A stretch of 64,000 bases of DNA from Mariannaea sp. PMI_226. Lineage: Eukaryota > Ascomycota > Sordariomycetes > Hypocreales > Nectriaceae. This document shows positions 30,016 to 39,200 of the stretch, one piece after another (the stretch's first letter is position 1; every line of letters begins with the position of its first letter). A model generated the notes under the pieces. That model ran no database searches. It was given only the letters and a program-made list of their open reading frames with translations, and was not told the DNA's origin. Both the position numbers and the translations under genes were made by a program. The stretch covers positions 1,736,001 through 1,800,000 of the forward strand of contig JANFOG010000005.1 in NCBI GenBank assembly GCA_024336345.1, in the 5' to 3' direction.

Positions 30016-33000
30016 TTTGTTGGTGGTTTGTTGGTGTTTGGCGAAAAAAAAGTATGTGTGTGGATGTTTATAGAATGCGAGCTTATCCTCGATCTGAGAG
30101 TGTTGACTTGGGTGAGTTGAAATGGTTGAAAGATGAAAGTTGATCAGTGGGCGTGCAGAGGAAGATAAAGGACGGGAGTCTAGAATTTATGGAGAAGCTC
30201 ATGGAAGGCCTCGCGGGGCACTGAGTCAATCGGCGGGACACCCTTGGCGGGGATCCTCCAGACGGGTGCACAGCCCGAACTGGGCCGCTGTGAGCAAGAG
30301 AGGCAAAGCCACCCAGTGGCTGGTGCAAGCTTTTCTGCCTTCCGGACTGATGCGGGCTTACTGGAGTTAGGTACTTTCGGCTGTACCGTCTTCTTCATGT
30401 TTCCGTCCCTCCTTCATGCGCCAGGAGGCGAGGAGGGAGCCCAGCATGGGCAAGATCGCTGTATGGCTGCTTCATCTCCCTCTTTTCCCCGACGATTCGG
30501 AGATCGGACACGGCCATGCCGGTAGTGACCATCTCCCGCCTTTCAGGGTCACCAAAGAGATGCACACTGGTTTTTCGCTTACTGTGCCAGCTCGGTGGTT
30601 TACGTACCATAAGTCTTTGTTGTTGTACAGACCGGTCTTTGCCGCCGTGGCCCAAAGCTTCAACTCAGTCGGGGTACCGAGGAGAGATGATAGGCGCCCA
30701 TGCAACAGAAGAGTATAAGTAGTTTCAGAATAACCTACCCATAACTGCACCATGGTCTTATTTGGAGCTCATGTTGTGTTTTCCAGGAGCTGGGTGATTA
30801 CTAAGGTAATTCAGGCACATGGCGTGATATTAGTTCAACACCTTGATGGACTCTTCGGATCATGAGCAATGCTACATAATTAGTTGGCATCCTCTCTACT
30901 GACCTGGAATCTGCTCACTGTTTCCCCCTCCTCCATGCTCCTCGAATGATCTAGGGTGTTTTATTCCCCCCAAATCCATTACAAATGGTTTCGGATTACC
31001 TCTTCCAATGAATTTCATGAACGGTATGTTCAAGAACTCATGGTATATGGTGCATCCAGTGATATCCTCAGACAATTTGTTCCAAGAGAGCTGACGGCCA
31101 CCATGTCTGGCTGTCCGCCCCGCGCTGCGTTTACCATGTCCCCGAAAAATATCTTACCTGCGGCTGGGCAGGCTTAATTCTCGACCTAGCAAGTGTTGGC
31201 GGGATCAATCTGACAATATTAGCTCTGGCACTTTTTATCGGAAAGATCAAACCATATGCAAACGGGATGTCGCTTGGGCGGCCCGTCTCATTTATCCGTA
31301 CCACACTCAGCAAGTGTTCGCTCCTTGCATGTATGGAGACCTTGGATTCCTATTTTCTTTGCATCGCTGAAGAATAATTGCTAGTTCAAAATTGAAGCCA
31401 ACTCGGTTCAGCATGTCAAGGCCCTCAGATTCTGTTCCAAGAACTCCCAGAGCTGGCGAATACACCTGCTAAATCTCAGTCTCTGGACAATCAAGATACT
31501 GGTGCCAGGATATTGAGCCTCTGAGCTCCTACAAGGGTTTTTATACGATGCAAGCCAGTCTCAATTTGGAATTCTCATCCCGGATAGGCCTACGTGGACT
31601 TGATATCACTGTCACAACGACACGTCAACAACTACACCGGCGATTATTCCAAATACAATACTCAAATACTCACTCAGGCGCCTTTGTTTGTACGTGCGTA
31701 TCGAGCCACACCAGAAGGACCAAATTGAGCTTTCCCCTTCCCGAATAAACACCATGATTTATAATCGGTGAATCCTTGGAAGAGGTTCGTGACGCTTTGT
31801 CCTACCCTCACCGCTTGAGCCCTTGGATGGGACCCAATGGCGTCAAAGAGCTGGGAGAGACATTGAAATCACCAAGAAGCCTGTTCAACTAAGCCAACAC
31901 ATCGACATGTTCAATTGCAGAGCAATGCGTCACAGCTAGTCTATTTTATCAAGTGGAGAGCGCCCTAGTTTCGCAACTCGATGCGCCCTAGTCTAGCAGC
32001 CGGATGCGCCCTCAATTACTTCGCTTTGCATCCCTAAGCTGACCGATGACGAACTGCTCCACCAGTGACACCAACAGTGACACTGGAGAAATGAATTATT
32101 GCTTACAGAGCTGCTTTATCACTATGAGCATTTAGGGAAGACCTTCAACATTGCGGATTATGTATGTCGCTTTCTCATCAGCTTGCATATGTCATTCCAG
32201 ACTAGCGAAATGGAAATGTGTACTTAGGCATGGCATGGCATAACAAGAAGCAACAAAGTTTGGGAATTATTACTTTGCAGGGATAAATGAACTTGGAACA
32301 ATTCCAAATACCCTTCCCGCGCCCCCGCCGTACAGGCCGAGAATACGGCGTTATGGTTGGCTCATGACTATGAGCTGATGCAACAATTGGGGTATGGCTC
32401 GCCCTTGCTTGCTTTGGTTCGTCCAACCCCGCTGATCATGGATGTTAGGTGTCGACCAGTGTTATAATTTTAATCAAGTATTTATCGAGGGCTCTGTGGG
32501 TATTGAGTACAAAAGTTTGCCGAAATCGCTAGTACAATCACTAACACACGCAGGGTCCAAGCATTTCAACCCAAATCGCCGATAAAGCGTCATATCGACT
32601 CCATAAGCTATTCTGACCAAGAGACGGGCCCATCAGGACCAAAGCTATGTACGATTGACTTCCCAGTCAGCCGAAGCTCCCAGGCGGATAACGGCAAAAT
32701 TACCACCTCCTCCCATGGCATGGTATCGTTCAAGTGGGAATGCGAATCCCTCGAGTCTATAAAGACCCGGGGTCGTCCTCGCATCTCTCGGCGAGGTCAA
32801 TCTATTACCATCTTAAGTTGATAGCTGCAGCTCCCACCACCATCACATCTTGCATTCGACAAATCTTACCCAATCGGCCAGTGTTCTAACTTCCTCCTTT
32901 GACCTCTTATTTGTTAGTATTCCTCAGCGTCATCCAATCCAGCCCCACCGGCTTGACCTCCAATCGCTTCATCTCACCAGATAATAACTTACCATACGCA

Positions 33001-33172
33001 CATCCTGTGCCCTACCCCGCCGACCCCTCAAAAGCTTTACTTGGAGCTCTCCCCCAAGCTTTTGTTTTCCTTCCCTCCTCCATTCTGAACCTATTTTCTC
33101 TGTTAAGCTCCGTTGACCATTGCTTGCACCTACTAATCCTTTGTTTTACAGTCTTACTACCCAATAATCAAC
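30016..33172. promoter_or_regulatory. Gap of 3.2 kb between MBF1 (-) and the GFA-fold gene (+)
   Basis: No gene supported. Holdings: the MBF1 promoter; three copies of GCGCCCT (31960, 31983, 32006) at an exact 23-bp period; a CCAGTG/CACTGG inverted repeat enclosing two GTGACAC copies (32062-32086); a TATAAA at 32758-32763 followed directly by the palindrome GACCCGGGGTC (32764-32774), likely the GFA-gene core promoter; and a probable 5' untranslated intron acceptor TTTTACAG ending at 33151 with a TACTAAT branch. Small open frames at 30180-30753 and 31131-31313 match nothing known. Confidence 0.45.
32758..32774 (+). promoter_or_regulatory. TATA box followed by GACCC-G-GGGTC palindrome
   Basis: TATAAA then an immediately adjacent 11-bp palindrome, about 400 bp upstream of the GFA-fold gene start. 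The distance fits a leader that contains an intron with its acceptor at 33150-33151. Confidence 0.45.
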
Positions 33173-33724
33173 ATGCCTCTTAACGGACACTGCCTCTGCA
33201 AGGCCGTCACCTACACGGCTGACGTTGACCAGCCCATCATCACCGGGTATGATCACTGCGATGATTGCCAGCGACAGACCGGCTCAACCTATTGTAAGTG
33301 AACGGAATGCTCGCAAATTCTACTTGTCGATATTGGGGTCATTTAACTAACCTTGCTTTAACTCAGCTCTGGTTGTCGTCGTTCCCAAGGACAAGCTTAC
33401 TATCAATGGCCCTGTCAAGACCTACTCAGGAACCAAGGGCTCTTCCGGACAAATTGTCCACCGTCTCTTCTGCTCCGATTGCGGTTCCCCCATTGCCCAC
33501 GACCCCGATGCCGCCCCCGAGATCATTGCCCTCAAGGCCGGTACCCTTGTGACTGAGCAGAAGAAGGCCCTCAAGCCCGTATGTATTTATCCACACCAAA
33601 GTTACGACTGCCCTACGTCTTCGTATGCTAACAATCTCGCTAGGACACTGAGATCTGGACTGTTGGCAAGCTTCCCTTCTGCCAGGAGCACCTGGCCAAG
33701 CCCTTCTCTCACATGCCCCACTAA
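33173..33724 (+). CDS. GFA-fold zinc protein (glutathione-dependent formaldehyde-activating family)
   Basis: Three exons (33173-33293, 33367-33578, 33644-33724) give 137 aa. Donors are GTAAGT and GTATGT, and the last intron has a TGCTAAC branch and CTAG acceptor. The zinc ligands of the GFA domain are all visible: C7 and C9 (GHCLCK), C29 and C32 (HCDDCQRQTGS), and C76 and C79 (CSDCGSP). The family is named for a bacterial enzyme thought to speed the formation of S-hydroxymethylglutathione, but the biochemical role of the many fungal paralogues is not settled. Cytosolic, no targeting signal. Full-length for the family. Confidence 0.9.
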
Positions 33725-34180
33725 AGCAATAAATGAGCGAATTGATGAGTTGTGAATGGTTATTTATTTAAATGGGTTTGGTGAATGATTATTGAAATAA
33801 AGGTTGAAAACCATACACCCAACTACGGGCATATTTATATAGTAGCCGTATACTATGCAAATAAAGGAAGGCTAATTTCGTTGCCATTCCGTTGACCACC
33901 CATATCTATCATGTTATAATATTGAAAAAAAAAGGCTTTGGAGGTCCTCCTTGAGCCTAGTTGGGCCGCACAAGTATCTTCTTGAAGTGCTAGTAGGGCC
34001 TTCAGACTGTGTTATCTGTTAATTGCAATGGGAACATGTAGAACGCTCCGTATCCTATGAAAAATCATTTATATGAACATAACCTGGCCAATCCCGGCCC
34101 TGACAATCTATATGCTCTTGAAATTTACCATTCCTTCATCATACCGGCTTTCATTTTAATCATGTACAATTCATACGCTA
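33725..34180. other. Gap: convergent 3' flanks
   Basis: A/T-rich convergent spacer between the GFA-fold gene and the Cys-rich GPI gene. No coding or repeat signal was seen. Confidence 0.5.
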
Positions 34181-35492
34181 TTATATCGCAATTAGAAAGC
34201 ATGCCGCGGCGACAAAGCCTCCTAGGACCCGTAGAGACAAATCTCGGCCAGGAGCTAAATCGCCGGCATCTGGGAACTGTTTCTGTATACTCTCTGTGTG
34301 ACTCGCCGTGGCGGTGAAACAGCTCGCTGTCCCGCACTTGTAGCCGGTGGGGCAGCACCCAGATACTGGGCCAGCGTCCAAACCGCAGAGGAACCAGCCG
34401 TCTGCACAGGTTGAGATGGCATTGGGGGCGGGCGGAGCATCTGTGGCTTCTACGACGATAATTGTAGGGCCATGGGTGACGACGATGGTGGTCGACGATG
34501 CGGGGCAGTCGTGAATGTTGCAATTGCGGTCGGTGCGGCAGCAACCACCTCCGTGGGTAGCCAAACAGCCGTAGTAACCAGTTGGGCAGCCGGTCTGCGT
34601 GCTGCCTGTAGTGATGTCCGAGGGGATTGGGCGGAGAGGGGCACCGCCCGTAGCAGAGCTCGTGAGCGTCTCAGTTGCCGTTGTCTCACTAGCGGACTTT
34701 GTTTGAGGTTGAGTAGTCTCTTCTGTGGTGCTTGTGCTGGTAGAAGTGGTGCTACTCGTGGAAGAGGATGATGCGGCCTTGGTGGTGGTGGTGGCAGTGG
34801 TGGTCTCTAGTTGAGTTGTTGAAGAAGTCCATGTTGACGTACTTGCAATACGTGTTGCTGAAGCACTTGGAACGCCTATTGAGGGAGTCCAATCAGTATC
34901 TGTTTGAAGTGAAACAGGAATGGCAGAAAGGAAACTTACAGCCAAGACCCTCACATACATATCCCGAGATGCAGCATCCTCCACCGAGCTCTTGGGAGCA
35001 ACTGGTTGCTCCAGCTGGACAGGCGCCCACAGTTCCCCCACATGATTTTCCGTTCGGGCAGCAGGCCACACCGCCGACGGTGCCGTCTTCCACCGAAGCA
35101 CAATACGTCCCGTCCTGGCAACACTTGTTCGGCTCATTCACACTGGAACAGCTATTGGTCCCTATAGGACAGGAGTCTCTCCGCTGTAAGATGGCTAGTG
35201 CCTCGGAGGCGCGCCGGAGCAGGCTGCGGTCCCCATCGCTGAAGTGGCGGGCGTATGCTGGGAGGTACGAAGCTGATCCATTGACATTGATGGCCTCGTC
35301 TTCCCCATCACTGTCGAGGCTGCCGCGTGGGGATAAGAAAGGCAGGGGAGCGAAGGCAAGGTGTTCAGCGAGGATCTTTTCGTTTGGATTCGGCGCAAGC
35401 TTTCGAATCGCAGTTGGAATCTGCCCTGAAGCTTGGGATATAAGAAGCGCAAGCGAGGCTGGGATTGTCAGACACGCTTGAAATGGCTTCAT
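34181..35492 (-). CDS. Cys-rich, Ser/Thr-rich GPI-anchored surface protein with repeated CC modules
   Basis: Two exons, 35492-34940 and 34875-34181, give 415 aa; the 64-bp intron has a GTAAGT donor and AATAG acceptor. The start is the ATG at 35492 (MKPFQACLTIPASLALLISQ, a signal peptide); an in-frame TTG upstream is discounted. Two C-x6-C and three CC-x5-C elements follow in the first half (CPIGTNSC, CCQDGTYC, CCPNGKSC, CPAGATSC, CCISGYVC); then a Ser/Thr-rich stalk (STSSTTSTSTSTT type), and two more module pairs (CPTGYYGC/CCRTDRNC and CADGWFLC/CCPTGYKC). The C-terminal ~18 residues are hydrophobic after a PGRD polar stretch, fitting a GPI signal. The layout suggests a disulphide-knotted head on a glycosylated wall stalk. 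I know similar fungal GPI-anchored proteins but no defined function. Confidence 0.83.
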
Positions 35493-36605
35493 GGCTGCAG
35501 GCTCACCGCTCTCCAAGCTCGCCTAGTTATTGAGATGAAAAAAAGTGCCAATATCATAAAAGCGTGTCCACGTTATAAAACCCAGAGAGATGCAACAAAC
35601 AGATGCAATAGAATGTAACCCAGCAGCAGGGATGGTGGATCTGCGGTTGGGAATCTTGCAGCTTTCGGAGTGACCTGCGTCGCAGCAGCAGGAGGGCCCT
35701 CAGGTCCAATGGATCGCCGCCACGAGGATGGAGTGCAGATGTATTATGTATCCCTCCCCAGCGGCAAAGGTATTTATATCATGGCGAGAAATGGTTTAGG
35801 GGACTCGCCTGACGATGGGCCGCAGCTGATGTGGCATGGTAAGCTAGTACCTGGAAAATCGCTGGTAAACAAGTGGGTGGCTGGGCGACGGGCAGAAAAC
35901 ACGAAGGCAGGGGTGCGGATGCGGGAAAAGGTCGAGCGGTCAGTTGGACTAATACATCATCTGTGGTTGGACTTGGTTTCATGAGCAAGACAACAATACG
36001 TGACAAAGATGGAGGACCTCGGAGATTTTGGGGCGTCAGATTCACAATCTTGGCAGGGCAAGGATATCCCGCCATATTACTGACGGGCTTCGGGCATGCG
36101 CTGGGGAAATGGACGTCAAAGAGTATCGTGCATGCATCGAGGTGCATACAAAGGTGTAGGTGGTGGTGTAGGTGGTGCATGTAGGTGCATACACTGGAGC
36201 ACTGAGCACTGGAGCTAGCCAGCTACTGGATGTGCTCTGGTGTGTTCCAGAGTACACACTGCCCAGCAGGTGTCGTCGCTGTGGGCCCAAATGGGAAAGC
36301 TTCCAGAATGACAACAGCTCAAGCCATCAGCAAGTTATTGTGAAACCCTCCCGTCCCCCCGTTATGGGTTAATTGTGGAACATCTGAATATCTGAGATTG
36401 AATGGAATGTTGATAGCTTATACCTAGGTACGTGATTACTTTTTCTTCTCTAGGTCCCTCCCCTTGGTTTTTTGTCGTAAAATGTACCCTTTTTCTTACC
36501 GACTTATCTTACATTTTCCATATCATACAGTACATAACTTACACCATGTGCATACCTAAGTAGGGTAAATCCAATGGCCGTGATGATGAGCATGTGTGTG
36601 TCGTG
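35493..36605. promoter_or_regulatory. Gap: promoter of the Cys-rich gene and 3' flank of the rRNA methylase gene
   Basis: No supportable gene. The region from 36140 to 36210 has a GTGCATACA/GTAGGTGGTG simple-repeat-like stretch, and GGAGCACTGAGCACTGGAGC is a short direct repeat near 36197-36216. Confidence 0.45.
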
Positions 36606-38858
36606 TTAGAAGCCCAGATCTGAATCCTCGCGCTTCTTCTTCTTCTCCTCCTCGATTCTCCCTTCCCCTTGCACATCCTGCCTCTCGTCCTTCGTCTTCT
36701 CAACTTCCGTCTCAACCTTCGACTCCGTTTCCTCCAAGTCCTTCCTCACCTGCTCCGCTCCCTCCACCACCCGTACTTCTTCCTGCGTAGAGTCCTCTCC
36801 CCCTTTTCTTTGTCTACCAAGCTTCTTTACTAGATCAATAACGTCTTGTGACTTGGCGAAACTGCTGTCCTCAGATGCTTTAATCTCCTTGATGAAGGAA
36901 TGACACAAAAGTCCAGCCGCAACACTGACATTCAGACTGTCCACGTTGCTGCCCTGAACGAAACTGGGTACTGAAACCTCGTAATCAGCGGCAACTTTGA
37001 GTTGTTTAGGCAACCCATGCCCCTCATTGCCAAGAACGAGCAGGCACGGATGATCATTGAGCGGGCTCCGGGTTTGGATCTCATCGGTTGAGATAAACTT
37101 CTCTCCATGCTTCCTCACGAGCTTTCGGTCTGGTGGCGCCACAGCAGCAAAAGTCTTCCACCCGGCCCGGTTTGAATCCTCGATAAACTTCAGAGGGTCG
37201 TCAACGGTGAACAGACTGATTTCTTCAACTGCTCCGGCTGCGGATTTGAGAACAACTGGTGTCAACGTTGAGGAGCCGCGGTTGGTGATACCAACGGCAT
37301 CGATGCCTAGATAGCTTGCGGTACGCAAAATACCACCCAGATTTCCAGGATCGATAATTTCATTCAGCAAAAGCACGAATGGCTTTGGCATCATGTCATT
37401 TGCTCGCTTGACAAACGTGTCTGTTCCGTTGATCGCCTCTTCCTCCTTCGCCTGAAAGTCCAGTTCAACATGGAATCCTAGCCTCGTAGCCGTTTCCTCT
37501 AGTCTACCAAGAGACTTAATCGGTCGCTGCGGCAGAGGGGACGCTTCAAGGACGAAGCCGTTGTGGGGTCGACCCATGCTCATCTTGTCCATGATACGCT
37601 GTTCCTCGTTAGGGACGATGGTGACGGGTATGCCGTGTTTCTTGGCCAGCCGTGTCATTATAGTGTCGTCCTTGGAATCCCTGCGATTGTCTCCACCGTA
37701 GATATAAAGATTGTAGAGTTTTCGTCGTCCTTGCTCAAGGGCAGATTTGACAACAGATCTGCCATAGAGGAATTGAGACGCAGCCGTGGTGTACTTGACT
37801 GTCATGGGCATCATGACCTTTTTGCGTCCAGCGCGTGAAGCCGGCATATCCTCGAATTCCATGTCTCTCTCGCTTCGTCCTTCACTCCATCTGGTTCCTC
37901 TATCTCCATCGCTTCGTCGGTTACTTCGTCTCTCAGTCCACTTTGATTCTCTATCCCCATTATTTCGTCGATCACTTCGTCTCTCAGTCCACCTTGATTC
38001 TCTATCCTCATCATTTCGTCGATCACTTCGTCGGTCAGTCCACCTTGAACTCTCATCTCTGTCGTTTCGTCTCTCCGACCATCTGGATTCCCTATCTCCA
38101 TCCATTTGTCGGTCAGACCACCTTGACTGCTCATCCGTGTTGGCTCGTCGATCATGCCGTCTTGGGGTTCCGCCGAATTGAGACTCGCTCTCCTCACGAC
38201 CTCGTCTCTCAAACTGTGCATTATCTCGTCTCGCATCTCGAAATGATCGCGGCTTGACAGGCTCTTGTATGTCCAGTTTAGTCGCGGTTTCCTTTAGGTC
38301 GCCGTGCTTGAGCCGATAAACCAAACTCTTTTTCCCAAACGGGGTATCTGGATCGGTGAATCGCTTTCTCCGGGTTCGGCGGTAGTCTTCATCTTCCTCA
38401 TCTTCCTCAGCCTTCTTCTTCGCAAGCTTCTTCCTTAATTTTTGCTGCTGACGGAAACTGGAAGCCCCATCCAGCGCCCTTGTCGTAAATTTCGCCGCAA
38501 ATTCATCTTTCGGCTCGACGCTGAAGGATTGATTTCTCCTGGGTCTTGTCTTGGGGGTATCTCGCCGACGATCACTGGAAGTGTCTCGGGGGCGGACGGC
38601 GCCGTATTGGGCTCGCTCTGAGTGGCGGAGCCCTCGATGAATTGCTGAGAGGCTCGAGGAACGGAACAATATTCGCGAAGGAGTGCAATTGGCGCGGAGG
38701 ATATTAGCAAACGGCCGGTGCAGGGCAGCTGCGGTCAATTGCTTGGGGTGTATCATCGCATAACGTTGCCTACCCAGCAAGTGACTAGTGACGATCTGTG
38801 TAAGAAATATTGACATGCCCACCATGAAAGTTAGAACATTTTCTGCCAGTCGATGCAT
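36606..38858 (-). CDS. Mitochondrial rRNA 2'-O-methyltransferase, SpoU/TrmH family (Mrm1-like)
   Basis: A single exon of up to 750 aa. The SpoU methyltransferase motifs are clear: NEIIDPGNLGGILRTA (about 495-510), LVLGNEGHGLP (about 603-612) and VDSLNVSVAAGLL (about 636-648), which make the SAM-binding trefoil knot. An N-terminal substrate-binding region (FLYGRSVVKSALEQGRRKLYNLYIYG) precedes it. Mrm1 methylates a guanosine in the peptidyl-transferase loop of mitochondrial large rRNA. From Met35 (codon 38756-38754) the sequence is basic and Ser/Arg-rich without acids, a good mitochondrial presequence, so Met35 may be the true start. Between presequence and catalytic part is an Arg/Trp-rich repeat region (about 230-345) not normal for the family. 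The C-terminus is a Glu/Lys-rich tail. It shares a 341-bp promoter with the remodeler gene. Confidence 0.87.
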   Translation of the reverse strand: MHRLAENVLTFMVGMSIFLTQIVTSHLLGRQRYAMIHPKQLTAAALHRPFANILRANCTPSRILFRSSSLSAIHRGLRHSERAQYGAVRPRDTSSDRRRDTPKTRPRRNQSFSVEPKDEFAAKFTTRALDGASSFRQQQKLRKKLAKKKAEEDEEDEDYRRTRRKRFTDPDTPFGKKSLVYRLKHGDLKETATKLDIQEPVKPRSFRDARRDNAQFERRGREESESQFGGTPRRHDRRANTDEQSRWSDRQMDGDRESRWSERRNDRDESSRWTDRRSDRRNDEDRESRWTERRSDRRNNGDRESKWTERRSNRRSDGDRGTRWSEGRSERDMEFEDMPASRAGRKKVMMPMTVKYTTAASQFLYGRSVVKSALEQGRRKLYNLYIYGGDNRRDSKDDTIMTRLAKKHGIPVTIVPNEEQRIMDKMSMGRPHNGFVLEASPLPQRPIKSLGRLEETATRLGFHVELDFQAKEEEAINGTDTFVKRANDMMPKPFVLLLNEIIDPGNLGGILRTASYLGIDAVGITNRGSSTLTPVVLKSAAGAVEEISLFTVDDPLKFIEDSNRAGWKTFAAVAPPDRKLVRKHGEKFISTDEIQTRSPLNDHPCLLVLGNEGHGLPKQLKVAADYEVSVPSFVQGSNVDSLNVSVAAGLLCHSFIKEIKASEDSSFAKSQDVIDLVKKLGRQRKGGEDSTQEEVRVVEGAEQVRKDLEETESKVETEVEKTKDERQDVQGEGRIEEEKKKKREDSDLGF
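37855..38160 (-). repeat. Degenerate coding tandem repeat (RWTERRSDRR-type units)
   Basis: About six units of 13-17 codons with the core DRESRWTERRSDRR, encoded by imperfect direct repeats visible on the plus strand as TTTCGTCGATCACTTCGTCTCTC variants (within the methyltransferase gene). Confidence 0.8.
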
Positions 38859-39199
38859 GGGGCCCCACTTAGGCGGTCAAGGATGCTGCGAAGTATGATT
38901 GGCTACAATTAAAGATCAACTCCATTCTTTTCAATGCCGGACCTAATTACTGGTCTAACGCGAAAGTCGCGTTTCCCGCATTATCCATCCATCTATCGCT
39001 GAAGCAAAGCACCTGGATAATGCCATCCAACACATTCCCCATGGATTGCAAACTATCCGAGGGACTTCTGGCGAGCAATTTCCTTTTCCTCCAAACATTG
39101 ACTCCTCAAAAATCTCTACATTAGCCCACTAAAATTTTCTACGTCACTGAACACTCAACTCCCGACAGCTGCTGATCTCGACCCAATGCGCCTCAAGTA
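38859..39199. promoter_or_regulatory. Shared divergent promoter of rRNA methylase and chromatin remodeler
   Basis: A 341-bp region between start codons on opposite strands. It contains a four-codon upstream ORF (39186-39200) whose TAA overlaps the remodeler's ATG. Confidence 0.55.
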
Positions 39200-39200
39200 A
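39186..39200 (+). CDS. Four-codon upstream ORF overlapping the remodeler start
   Basis: ATG CGC CTC AAG TAA; the final A of the stop is the first base of the main ATG (TAATG). If the leader includes it, ribosomes would have to leak past it or reinitiate at the overlapping start. Confidence 0.5.
   Translation: MRLK

Noticed and set aside
30180..30753. Short minus-strand frames near MBF1
   Set aside because: They match no family and contain no intron pattern that would join them into a longer protein.
34768..35481. 237-codon plus-strand frame opposite the Cys-rich gene
   Set aside because: Antisense shadow of a spliced gene with clear signal peptide, Cys modules and anchor.
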